The notes below the pieces were generated by a model. It saw only the letters and a program-made list of their open reading frames with translations, had not been told where the DNA came from and did not search any database. The position numbers were made by a program, and so were the translations under genes. A stretch of DNA of 64,000 nt, from NCBI RefSeq assembly GCF_001427985.1, contig NZ_LMSA01000004.1:604-64603 (forward strand). Direction: 5' to 3'. Origin of the DNA: Knoellia sp. Soil729. Lineage in GTDB: Bacteria; Actinomycetota; Actinomycetes; Actinomycetales; Dermatophilaceae. Shown one piece after another: positions 55,444 through 63,259 of the stretch (positions are counted from its first letter, which is position 1; the number at the start of each line of letters is the position of its first letter).

Positions 55444-56847
55444 TCACTGCTCCTGCGTGGCGGCTTCCTCGAGCTCGGGGTCGACCGCCGTCTGGTCCAG
55501 CTCCTCGAGCTGGCCCTGGATCCAGGTCTTGAGGCGACCGCGGTACTCACGCTCGAAGTTGCGCAGCTGCTCGATCTTGCGCTCGAGCACGGTCCGCTGC
55601 TCGTTGAGCTCCTGGAGGATGGCGGCCTTGCGCTGCTGCGCCTCGTGCACCATGCCCGTGGACCGCTCGCGCGCCTCGGTGATGAGCTCCTCGCGCTTGC
55701 TCGTCGCCTCGGCCAGCATCGTGTCGTGCTGCGTCTGGGCGGTGGTCACCAGCTCGTCGTGCTGCGCCTGGGCCGTCGAGATCAGCTCGTCGTGCCGCGA
55801 CTGCGCCGTGGAGACGAGCTCGTCGTGCCTGGACTGGCCGGCGTTGACCAGCTCGTCATGCTTGGACTGACCGGTGTTGACGAACTCGTGGTGCTTCGCC
55901 TCGCCGGTGCTGAGCAGCTCGTCGTGGCGCGCCTGCGCCTCGCGCAGCATCTCGTCGCGGCGGGTCTCACCGGCGCTGACGTGCTCGTCGTGGAGTCGCT
56001 GCGCGAGGGCGAGGACGCCTGCCGCGGACCCGGCACCCGCTGCGCCGGCGCCGGCGTCGCCCTGGTCGTCCTGACCCTGTCGCTGAGCCTGAGCCTTCGA
56101 GATCCGCTCCTGCGACTCGGACTCTGCCTGCTCGGCCTCTGCCTGAGCCTTCTGGATGCGGTGCTGGGCGTCCTTCTCGGCCGCGTCGACGCGAGCCTGC
56201 AGGGTGGCGAGCTGCTCGTCGGCACCTTGGTGGGCCTGGTCGCGGACGGCCTGGCGCTCCTGCTCGTTCTCGGCGGACGCGGTCTCGCGCTCGGCACGCT
56301 CGCGGTCGCGATCGGCGGCGATCGAGTCGCGCTCGCCCACGAGGGAGTCGCGCTCGCCGACCAGGGAGTCCCGCTCGCCGACGGCCTGCTGGTGCTCGTC
56401 GCGCAGGGCCGAGAGCTGCTGGTCGGACTCCGCGAGCTGCTGCTCGAGGTCCTTGACGCGCTGCTCGAGCTCGTTGTTGCGCTGGGCGAGACCCTCGGCC
56501 TCACCCTTGCCCTCGTCGTGGGCCTGCTGGCTCTTGCCCTCGAGCTCCTCGAGCTCGCGCACGCGGGCCTCGAGCTCGGAGTTGCGGCCCTCGAGCTTGC
56601 TGATCTCCGCGGACCGGTCGGGCGAGACAGCGGCGGCGACGGGTGCCGCTGCGGCGACGGGCTCGAGACCACGACCCTGACGGCAGTCGTTGAGCTGCTT
56701 GCGCACCTCGTCGTCGGCCTTGGCCATGCGACGCATCTCGGCGACGATGTCATCGAGGAAGTCGTCCACCTCGCGCTCGTCATATCCGCGCCGGAACTGG
56801 GTGGTCGTGAACGTCTTGTTGAGGACGTCCTCGGGCGACAACGCCAT
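55444..56847 (-). CDS. divIVA: DivIVA/Wag31-type polar growth protein with 11-residue repeats
   Basis: A 467-residue coiled-coil protein. The N-terminal DivIVA domain is clear (MALSPEDVLNKTFTTTQFRR, YDEREVDDFLDDIVAEMRRM), which binds membrane at the pole. The middle has GERDSLV three times. Residues about 280-390 contain about ten 11-residue repeats of the form AQSRHDELVST; the DNA shows matching 33-bp units. Normal Wag31 is shorter (about 260-310 residues). ATG at 56847 follows GAGGAG. It recruits cell-wall synthesis to poles or septum. Confidence 0.92.
   Translation of the reverse strand: MALSPEDVLNKTFTTTQFRRGYDEREVDDFLDDIVAEMRRMAKADDEVRKQLNDCRQGRGLEPVAAAAPVAAAVSPDRSAEISKLEGRNSELEARVRELEELEGKSQQAHDEGKGEAEGLAQRNNELEQRVKDLEQQLAESDQQLSALRDEHQQAVGERDSLVGERDSLVGERDSIAADRDRERAERETASAENEQERQAVRDQAHQGADEQLATLQARVDAAEKDAQHRIQKAQAEAEQAESESQERISKAQAQRQGQDDQGDAGAGAAGAGSAAGVLALAQRLHDEHVSAGETRRDEMLREAQARHDELLSTGEAKHHEFVNTGQSKHDELVNAGQSRHDELVSTAQSRHDELISTAQAQHDELVTTAQTQHDTMLAEATSKREELITEARERSTGMVHEAQQRKAAILQELNEQRTVLERKIEQLRNFEREYRGRLKTWIQGQLEELDQTAVDPELEEAATQEQ
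55675..56005. repeat. Array of about ten 33-bp units inside divIVA
   Basis: The string AGCTCGTCGT or close variants recurs at 55685, 55718, 55751, 55784, 55817, 55850, 55883, 55916, 55949 and 55982, each 33 bp apart. In frame this gives an 11-residue coiled-coil repeat. Such arrays can expand or contract by recombination. Confidence 0.85.
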
Positions 56848-56916
56848 GTCAACTCCTCTGTCTCGATCGGTTCGGGGGTGCCGTGCGCCTCCGGGCACAG
56901 GGCTCAGCCATCCAGC

Positions 56917-57192
56917 CTAGAGGATGGCCAAAAGCAGGTAGAGCGCGAGGACCAGGACGAGGAAACCGAGGTCGATCGAGGCGCCACCGAGGCGCAGAGG
57001 CGGCAGGACCTTGCGCAGTGCGCGCAGCGGCGGGTCGGTCAGGGTGTAGACGGCCTCGGCGACGACGAGCATCACTCCGCGCGGGCGCCAGTCACGGGCG
57101 AAGACCCGGATCCAGTCGAGGATGAGCCGTCCGAAAACCACCATCAGATACAGCCAGACGATGAGTTTGAGCAGCTCAAGCACCGTGTTCAT
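56917..57192 (-). CDS. YggT-family membrane protein
   Basis: A 91-residue protein with a helix at each end (LKLIVWLYLMVVFGRLILDW, and DLGFLVLVLALYLLLAIL) and the conserved middle LTDPPLRALRKVLPPLRLG. In actinobacteria it sits between sepF and divIVA; its division role is not established. It has no good SD. Confidence 0.88.
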   Translation of the reverse strand: MNTVLELLKLIVWLYLMVVFGRLILDWIRVFARDWRPRGVMLVVAEAVYTLTDPPLRALRKVLPPLRLGGASIDLGFLVLVLALYLLLAIL

Positions 57193-57237
57193 GGGGACCA
57201 GTGTGCGGGACCGCAGTGCGGCTGCCGCGCGCCGGGG

Positions 57238-57726
57238 TCAGCTCTGGTTGAACAGCGTGCGACCGGGGACGGCTGCCGACTCCTCGGCGTGGACCTCGAC
57301 GGTCGACGGCGAGAGGAGGAAGACCTTGGCCGTGACGCGCTCGATCGCACCATGCAGGCCGAAGACGAGGCCGGCGGCGAAGTCGACGAGGCGCTTGGCG
57401 TCGGCGTCGTCCATGTCGGTGAGGTTCATGATGACGGGGGTGCCGTCACGGAAGTTCTCCCCGATCGTCTTCGCCTCGTTGTAGGTGCGGGGGTGGATCG
57501 TCGTGATCCGCGAGATGCCGGAGGCCTCGGGAGTGCGCACCACCTGGGCGACGCTGCGGCGGTTCGCCAGGGGGGTGACCTCGGCGCCACGCTCACGCGG
57601 CTCAGCAGCCTCCTCGGGCTCGTAGGCCGCTTCGCTGTCGTACTCGTCGTAGGCCTCGTCGTAGTAACGGCCCTCGTCCTCGGCCAGGCCGAGGTAGACC
57701 ATCGTCTTGCGCAACGCGCCAGCCAT
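57238..57726 (-). CDS. sepF: Cell division protein SepF
   Basis: A 162-residue FtsZ membrane tether. An amphipathic N-terminal helix ([17 protein letters not shown]) binds membrane; an acidic linker with many Asp/Glu/Tyr follows; and the C-terminal domain has [40 protein letters not shown], the FtsZ-binding fold. SD AGGAG lies 6 nt upstream of the ATG. Downstream of yggS, upstream of yggT. Confidence 0.94.
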   Translation of the reverse strand: MAGALRKTMVYLGLAEDEGRYYDEAYDEYDSEAAYEPEEAAEPRERGAEVTPLANRRSVAQVVRTPEASGISRITTIHPRTYNEAKTIGENFRDGTPVIMNLTDMDDADAKRLVDFAAGLVFGLHGAIERVTAKVFLLSPSTVEVHAEESAAVPGRTLFNQS

Positions 57727-57780
57727 GAGAGCTCCTAGTACGAATTGGCGACCGGTGTGGCCGTGTGTCCGATAGAGAAG

Positions 57781-58479
57781 TTACCCAAGGGGCGGGCGAG
57801 AACCGAGTATTGCGGTCCCGACACGCAGGTGTGTCGCCCCCTCGAGGACGGCGTCCTCGAGGTCGCCGCTCATCCCGGCAGAGATCCATGATGCGCCCGG
57901 ATGACCTGCCTGTATGCCGTGTGCCACCGTGCGCAGCCGGCCGAAGGCCGGGCGTGGGTCACCGTCGCGCGGGGCGACCGCCATCACGCCCCGCAGGCGC
58001 AGCGAGGGGCAGTCGCCGACGAGGTCGGCGAGCGCCTCGACGTCCTGCGGCGCGGCTCCCCCGCGGCCGTCGCTGCCGTCGAGTGCCACCTGGACCAGGA
58101 CGTCGAGCTCGCGTCCGCGGTGCTCGGCTGCACGCTGCAGCGCGCGCACGACCTTGGGTCGGTCCACGGACTGCACGACGTCGGCGTAGGAGGCGACGTG
58201 GGCCACCTTGTTGGACTGGAGCTGGCCGATGAAATGGACCGTGACGTCGTCGCGGCGGGTCAGGTCGGCGACCTTGGCACTGGCCTCCTGGTCCTTGTTC
58301 TCACCGATGTGGCGGACGCCGAGCCCGATGAGCAGGTCCACGTCGCTGGCCGGGAAGTACTTCGTCACGACGACGAGGTTGACCTCGTCAGGCTGGCGAC
58401 CGGCTCTCGCCGCAGCCCGGTCGATGCGCTCCCTCACCTGGGCGAGGTTGGCCGCCAGCTCGTCACGACGCCCGGTCAC
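57781..58479 (-). CDS. YggS-family PLP-binding protein
   Basis: A 232-residue PLP-homeostasis protein. The PLP lysine lies in NLVVVTKYFPASD (about residue 36); also HFIGQLQSNKVAHV and WISAGMSGDLEDAV, both family marks. GTG at 58479 overlaps the pgeF stop (GTGA, 58476-58479), so translation is coupled. Confidence 0.92.
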   Translation of the reverse strand: MTGRRDELAANLAQVRERIDRAAARAGRQPDEVNLVVVTKYFPASDVDLLIGLGVRHIGENKDQEASAKVADLTRRDDVTVHFIGQLQSNKVAHVASYADVVQSVDRPKVVRALQRAAEHRGRELDVLVQVALDGSDGRGGAAPQDVEALADLVGDCPSLRLRGVMAVAPRDGDPRPAFGRLRTVAHGIQAGHPGASWISAGMSGDLEDAVLEGATHLRVGTAILGSRPPLG

Positions 58480-59198
58480 GGTGCACTCCGCATGATGACG
58501 CCGGCGAACCGACCCGTGGTCCCATCGCGCCGGTGGGAGAAGAGCGACTCGTCCTCGCGCGCGCATCCGGGCACCCACGTGATCTCGTCGACGCCGTTCG
58601 ACCGCAGCTGCGCGACGACCCCGGCGGCGACATCGATCGCCGGCTTTCCCGTCCAGGTGACCGTGCGCGACTCCGGGCTCACTTCGGCCGCGTCCTCCCG
58701 CATGTCGAGGGGGACCTCGTAGCACCGCCCGCACACACTCGGTCCGACGACCGCCGACACCCTGGAGGCCCCGAGATCACGCATCGCGGAGATCGCCTGT
58801 CCGACCACGCCTTTGGTCATGCCGGGTCGGCCCGCGTGCACTGCTGCGATGACACCGGCGTCGACGTCGGACAACAGGATGGGCGTGCAGTCCGCGACGA
58901 GCACGGCCAGGGCAAGGTCAGGCTCTGCGGTGACCACGCCGTCGACGACCAGCGGCCCCGTGGGCTTCTCGCTCACCACCGCCACGTCCGCGCCATGGCA
59001 CTGGTCCATGAAGACGAGGCGGTCGACGTCGACCGCGACTCCTTCGGCGAGCCGGGCGCGGTTCTCTCGAACGGACGCGGACGAGTCGCCCACGTGACCA
59101 CCCAGGTTGAGACCGGCATACGCGCCCTCGCTCACCCCGCCGGAGCGGTCGGTGAACGCACGGCGCAGGCCGTCCACGTCATTCCGCCAGAAGAACAC
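58476..59198 (-). CDS. pgeF: Peptidoglycan editing factor / laccase-domain protein (PgeF, YfiH family)
   Basis: A 240-residue DUF152 protein. Metal-site motifs: MDQCHGADVAVV (His), LAVLVADCTPILLSD (Cys), and IAAVHAGRPGMTKGVV (His). The last normally reads HAGWRG; here Trp is replaced. Known members hydrolyse wrongly incorporated amino acids in peptidoglycan precursors or act as copper polyphenol oxidases. TACGGT lies 6 nt before the GTG start. Confidence 0.9.
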   Translation of the reverse strand: MFFWRNDVDGLRRAFTDRSGGVSEGAYAGLNLGGHVGDSSASVRENRARLAEGVAVDVDRLVFMDQCHGADVAVVSEKPTGPLVVDGVVTAEPDLALAVLVADCTPILLSDVDAGVIAAVHAGRPGMTKGVVGQAISAMRDLGASRVSAVVGPSVCGRCYEVPLDMREDAAEVSPESRTVTWTGKPAIDVAAGVVAQLRSNGVDEITWVPGCAREDESLFSHRRDGTTGRFAGVIMRSAP

Positions 59199-59230
59199 GA
59201 GACCACCGTAGACGCGCGCCCGGACGTTGT

Positions 59231-59282
59231 TGTGCCCGGCTGGGGCGCTCGAGGGAAGCGAGCGTGGTCCCAGCCGGGCACA
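59231..59282. terminator. Terminator downstream of ftsZ
   Basis: A 14-bp outer stem (TGTGCCCGGCTGGG, 59231-59244, with 59269-59282) enclosing an inner 6-bp stem (CGCTCG, 59246-59251, with 59259-59264). It separates ftsZ from pgeF. Confidence 0.8.
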
Positions 59283-59293
59283 GTGAAACGGGC

Positions 59294-60565
59294 CTACTTG
59301 AGGAAGTCGGGCACGTCCAGGTCGTCGCCATCGTCGAAGGTGACGGTGCGCGGCGGGGTCGGACGCTGCTCGGAGTCCGGGCTGCGCTGGCTCGAAGCGG
59401 CCTCGGGCTGACGAGCCGGCTCACCGGCCGAAGCCACCGGCGCGACGGCAGGAGCCTGCGCCGGCGAAGCCTGCTGAGCCGGACGCTGCGCGCCCTGGCC
59501 CTGGCCCTGCTGCTGCCCCTGGGCAGGCTGGGCCTGCGGTTGCTGGCTGGCGGCCTGCTGCGTCCTGCTCGGACCCTGGATGCTGCCGATTCCCCGCTCG
59601 TCGGGGCGCTTGGCCGGTGTGCCGCCGTCGAAGCCGGCCGCGATGACCGTCACGCGCACCTCGTCACCGAGGGCGTCGTCGATGACCGCACCGAAGATGA
59701 TGTTGGCCTCGGGGTGGGCGGCTTCCTGCACCAGTCGGGCAGCCTCATTGATCTCGAACAGCCCGAGGTCGCTGCCGCCCTGGATGGAGAGCAGCACCCC
59801 GTGGGCGCCGTCGATGCTGGCCTCGAGCAGGGGGCTCGAGATGGCGAGCTCGGCGGCCTGGACCGCGCGGTCCTCACCGCGGGACGAGCCGATGCCCATG
59901 AGGGCCGACCCGGCGCCCTGCATGACCGACTTGACGTCCGCGAAGTCGAGGTTGATCAGGCCGGGGGTCGTGATGAGGTCGGTGATGCCCTGGACACCGG
60001 AGAGCAGGACCTGGTCGGCACTGCGGAACGCGTCGAGCATGGAGACGGCGCGGTCGCTGATCGACAGGAGGCGGTCGTTGGGGATGACGATGAGGGTGTC
60101 GACCTCTTCGCGCAGACCGGCGATGCCGGACTCCGCCTGGTTGGCGCGACGACGACCCTCGAAGGTGAAGGGGCGGGTCACCACACCGATGGTCAGCGCA
60201 CCCAGGCCCCGGGCGATGCGGGCGACGACGGGCGCGCCACCGGTGCCGGTGCCACCACCCTCACCAGCGGTCACGAAGACCATGTCGGCCCCCTTGAGGA
60301 CCTCCTCGATCTCCTCGGCGTGGTCCTCGGCGGCCTTCTTGCCGACCTCCGGGTCCGCGCCGGCACCGAGGCCGCGCGTCAGCTCACGGCCGACGTCGAG
60401 CTTGACGTCGGCGTCGCTCATGAGGAGCGCCTGCGCATCGGTGTTGATCGCGATGAACTCGACGCCCTTGAGACCGACCTCGATCATCCGGTTGATGGCG
60501 TTGACACCACCTCCACCGATGCCGACGACCTTGATGACGGCCAAGTAGTTCTGGGGTGTTGCCAC
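59294..60565 (-). CDS. ftsZ: Cell division protein FtsZ
   Basis: A 423-residue tubulin-like GTPase. GTP site: [17 protein letters not shown] at the N-terminus, the signature [12 protein letters not shown] near residue 105, then [11 protein letters not shown] (T7 loop). A Gln/Pro/Ala-rich linker (about 325-390) precedes the C-terminal [10 protein letters not shown], which binds SepF and other partners. GTG at 60565 follows AGGAGAGG. It has its own region upstream with no gene. Confidence 0.97.
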   Translation of the reverse strand: MATPQNYLAVIKVVGIGGGGVNAINRMIEVGLKGVEFIAINTDAQALLMSDADVKLDVGRELTRGLGAGADPEVGKKAAEDHAEEIEEVLKGADMVFVTAGEGGGTGTGGAPVVARIARGLGALTIGVVTRPFTFEGRRRANQAESGIAGLREEVDTLIVIPNDRLLSISDRAVSMLDAFRSADQVLLSGVQGITDLITTPGLINLDFADVKSVMQGAGSALMGIGSSRGEDRAVQAAELAISSPLLEASIDGAHGVLLSIQGGSDLGLFEINEAARLVQEAAHPEANIIFGAVIDDALGDEVRVTVIAAGFDGGTPAKRPDERGIGSIQGPSRTQQAASQQPQAQPAQGQQQGQGQGAQRPAQQASPAQAPAVAPVASAGEPARQPEAASSQRSPDSEQRPTPPRTVTFDDGDDLDVPDFLK

Positions 60566-61029
60566 GGTGGGGCCTCTCCTGAAGTTGCTGAGTGCTCGAG
60601 CTGGTGCGACGTGCGGGGGTGCGACGTGCCGGGCGGTGCGCGATCACCCATCCCGAACTCTCGACCTCACGTCAAGAGTCACAGTTTGATCACGAACCGT
60701 TGACCTGACGCTAGGCGTCGGTGGGGCGTGATGCAACGAGCGGGTGGGCGTGTCGCGGGACGGCTCGCCGATTCTTCCCCACGCGAGTCCCACCAGCCAC
60801 ACCGCCCCCACCGACCACGCCTCCCCCACGCTCGGACCCAACCCCGCCCACCTCACCTTTCCCGGCCCATGCGGGAACCTGGGCGAACGGACGGAAAAGT
60901 TCCGTCCGTTCGCCTTGGTTCCCCCATGGGGAGCAAAAGTTGGGACGCCGCGGGGCCTGCCGGATGAGCCAATGCGGGTCTCGGGGCCGTCGGCGGCGGG
61001 AGCGCACCCAGGGGCCCGCGGCGGGGCGG
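60566..61029. other. 464-bp gene-free region between ftsQ and ftsZ
   Basis: It contains the hairpin at 60873-60923, a C-rich tract (60790-60860), and the ftsZ leader with a TTGACG hexamer on the reverse strand (RC of 60670-60675) but no convincing -10. This is where ftsZ promoters are expected. No protein is supported. Confidence 0.55.
60873..60923. terminator. Long hairpin between ftsQ and ftsZ
   Basis: Fifteen perfect base pairs (60882-60896 with 60900-60914), then a wobble, one mismatch and seven more pairs (60873-60879 with 60917-60923). Loop is AAG. It probably ends the mur-ftsQ transcript and separates it from ftsZ. Confidence 0.75.
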
Positions 61030-61812
61030 TCAGCTCTGGGACGGGGACGGCGAGGGGGACGGGCCGCCGCGGGTGACAGGGGTGTCCGGGGCGCTCACGT
61101 CGACGACGTCGGGGTTGGTGGCGAGGAGCGCCTTGAGGATCTCGAGCTTGCGGTCCGCATCCTCCGCGCCACCCCAGACCACCTTGACGCCGTCGAGGGT
61201 GAAGGAGACGAGGTTCGCGGTGCTCACCTGGATGGCGGTGACCTTCTTGGCGAGGTCCACCGGCAGGGTGTGGATGACGGAGAGGGCTGCTTCCAGCGCC
61301 TCCTTGGTCGTGCCCTTGCTCGAGGCTGCCCTCACCACCGGCACCCCCGCCGGAGCCTTGCTCACGGTCTCGTAGGAGACGCCCGTGGAATCCACAACCT
61401 CAAGTTGACCCTGAGGGTTCTTGAGCACGAGGGCGGGCTGTCGGGAGACGGTTCGCACGCGCAGGGTGCTGGGCCACTCGCGCCGCACCGAGACCTCAGC
61501 GATGGTGCGACGGGTCCGCACCCGGTCCTCCACCGCGCCGAGGTCGACCCGTGCCAGTGGGGTGCCCTTGTCGACGTCGACCAGAGCCACCACCGCAGCC
61601 TGGTCGGCACCCGTCACTCCGGTGACCTCGACCTGGCGGACCGCCAGCACCGGACTCCAGAAGGTCAGCCACACGATCGCGGCGACGAGGACGAGGGCGC
61701 CGAGCACCCACAGCGCGCGACGCCACGGCTGACGGCGTCGCTGCAGCGCCCGCTCGCGGAAGCGCGAGTCCGCGGCGGCGAGGTGGCGTGAGGACACGCC
61801 CACGCCGCTCAC
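61030..61812 (-). CDS. ftsQ: Cell division protein FtsQ/DivIB
   Basis: A 260-residue bitopic protein: basic cytosolic N-terminus (RERALQRRRQPWRRALWV), one helix near 34-52, then a POTRA-type domain (VLAVRQVEVTGVTGADQAAVV, VDVDKGTPLARVDL) and a beta domain (RREWPSTLRVRTVSRQPALVL). The C-terminal tail is Ser/Pro repeats (PSPSPSPSQS). Connects divisome parts outside the membrane. Its GTG overlaps the murC stop (GTGA). Confidence 0.93.
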   Translation of the reverse strand: MSGVGVSSRHLAAADSRFRERALQRRRQPWRRALWVLGALVLVAAIVWLTFWSPVLAVRQVEVTGVTGADQAAVVALVDVDKGTPLARVDLGAVEDRVRTRRTIAEVSVRREWPSTLRVRTVSRQPALVLKNPQGQLEVVDSTGVSYETVSKAPAGVPVVRAASSKGTTKEALEAALSVIHTLPVDLAKKVTAIQVSTANLVSFTLDGVKVVWGGAEDADRKLEILKALLATNPDVVDVSAPDTPVTRGGPSPSPSPSQS

Positions 61813-63257
61813 CCCTCCCCCAGCGCGCGCAGCACGAGTCCGGCGAGCTCGGTGACGTCGCCCGCGCCAACCGTGAGGACGAGGTCGTCCTCACGGGCGG
61901 ACGACGCCAGGGCATGGGCGACCTCCTCAAAGCTGCCGCCGACAGCGACGTTGCGCTCCCCCGGCAGCTCTCGCAGGGGGGCCGCGATGACCTCGCTCGT
62001 GATGCCCTCCATCGGCTGCTCGCGGGCACCGTAGACGTCGAGCAGCACCACCGAGTCGGCCGGCGCGAGACCTGCAGCGAAGCCTGCCGCGAAGTCGCGG
62101 GTGCGCGAGTAGAGGTGCGGCTGGAACGCCACGTGCAGGCGTCCGCCTCGCCGGGCCGCGATGTCCGCGGCGGTGCGGACGACTGCTGCGACCTTGCCCG
62201 GGTTGTGGGCGTAGTCGTCGACGACCGTGACACCCGCAGCCACCCCCCGGACCTCGAACCGCCGCCGGGCACCGTCGAACGCAGCGAGGCCCTCGAGGAC
62301 GCGGGTCCCGTCGGCGCCAAAGCCTGCCGTCGCGGCGAGGTAGGCAGCCCCGGCGTTGAGGGCGTTGTGTGAACCGGGGGTCGCGAGCCGCATCGTCACG
62401 TGGCCTCCCCCTGGCAGGTGGAGCTCGGTGCTCGTCCCGATGCCCTCGTCGTCGGCGACGTGGTCGCTGAGCGTGAGGTCGGCCCTGTCGTCGAAGCCGT
62501 AGGTCAGCACCCGGGTCCCCGACTCCATCGCCGAGGCGGCAAGACGCGCGGACCCGGCATCGTCGGCGCACGCGACGAGCAGCCCCCCGGGCTGGACCGA
62601 GGCAGCGAACGTGCCATAGGCCGCCTCCACGTTCGCGAACGTGCCGTAGAAGTCGAGGTGGTCGGGCTGGACGTTGGTGACGACCGCGACCTCGGGCCGG
62701 TAGACGAGGAAGGACCCGTCGCTCTCGTCGGCCTCGACCACGAAGAGGTCACTTCCGGTCCAGGCCGCGTTGGTGCCCTGTCCGGTGAGCTCGCCCCCGG
62801 AGGCGAAGGACGGGTCGAGGCCGGCGGACTGGAGGGCGACCGTGAGCATGGAGGTCGTCGTGGTCTTGCCGTTGGCACCCGCGACGGCAGCGCGTCGGGA
62901 GTCCTGCATCGTCGCGGCCAGTCCCTGGGAGCGGTGCAGGACAAGGGCTCCGGCCTCGCGCGCCGCGGCAAGCTCCACGTTGGACTCGGGGATGGCCGAG
63001 GAGATGACGACGGTGTCGACGTCCGCGACGTGGGCCGCGTCGTGGCCGACGAAGACCTGTGCACCCAGCTCGCGCAGGGAGTCGAGAACCGCACTGTCCT
63101 TGGCGTCGGACCCGCTCACCGCGACTCCGTGCGCCAGCATGACGCGGGCGACCGCGGACATCCCCGACCCCCCAATGGCGATGAAGTGGACCCGGCCCAT
63201 CGTGTCGAGCCCGGGGACCTCCGAGGTGAAGTCGAACCGGGGGTTGCGTGCGACCAC
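61809..63257 (-). CDS. murC: UDP-N-acetylmuramate-L-alanine ligase
   Basis: A 482-residue cytosolic Mur ligase that adds L-Ala to UDP-MurNAc. N-terminal UDP-binding VHFIAIGGSGMSAVARVML; central ATP-binding VAGANGKTTTTSML and FVVEADESDGSF; C-terminal VVDDYAHNPGKVAAVVRTA and AFQPHLYSRTRDF. It follows murG by 2 nt and overlaps ftsQ by 4 nt, within a cell-wall operon. Confidence 0.97.
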   Translation of the reverse strand: MVARNPRFDFTSEVPGLDTMGRVHFIAIGGSGMSAVARVMLAHGVAVSGSDAKDSAVLDSLRELGAQVFVGHDAAHVADVDTVVISSAIPESNVELAAAREAGALVLHRSQGLAATMQDSRRAAVAGANGKTTTTSMLTVALQSAGLDPSFASGGELTGQGTNAAWTGSDLFVVEADESDGSFLVYRPEVAVVTNVQPDHLDFYGTFANVEAAYGTFAASVQPGGLLVACADDAGSARLAASAMESGTRVLTYGFDDRADLTLSDHVADDEGIGTSTELHLPGGGHVTMRLATPGSHNALNAGAAYLAATAGFGADGTRVLEGLAAFDGARRRFEVRGVAAGVTVVDDYAHNPGKVAAVVRTAADIAARRGGRLHVAFQPHLYSRTRDFAAGFAAGLAPADSVVLLDVYGAREQPMEGITSEVIAAPLRELPGERNVAVGGSFEEVAHALASSAREDDLVLTVGAGDVTELAGLVLRALGEG

Positions 63258-63259
63258 GG

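Noticed and set aside
55675-56005. Evenly spaced 33-bp repeats considered as a CRISPR array
   Set aside because: Repeats are contiguous without unique spacers and are in frame with an 11-residue coiled-coil repeat.
55645-57738. 697-codon forward frame opposite divIVA
   Set aside because: Mirror of the repeat-rich divIVA and its neighbours; no domain and no start signal.
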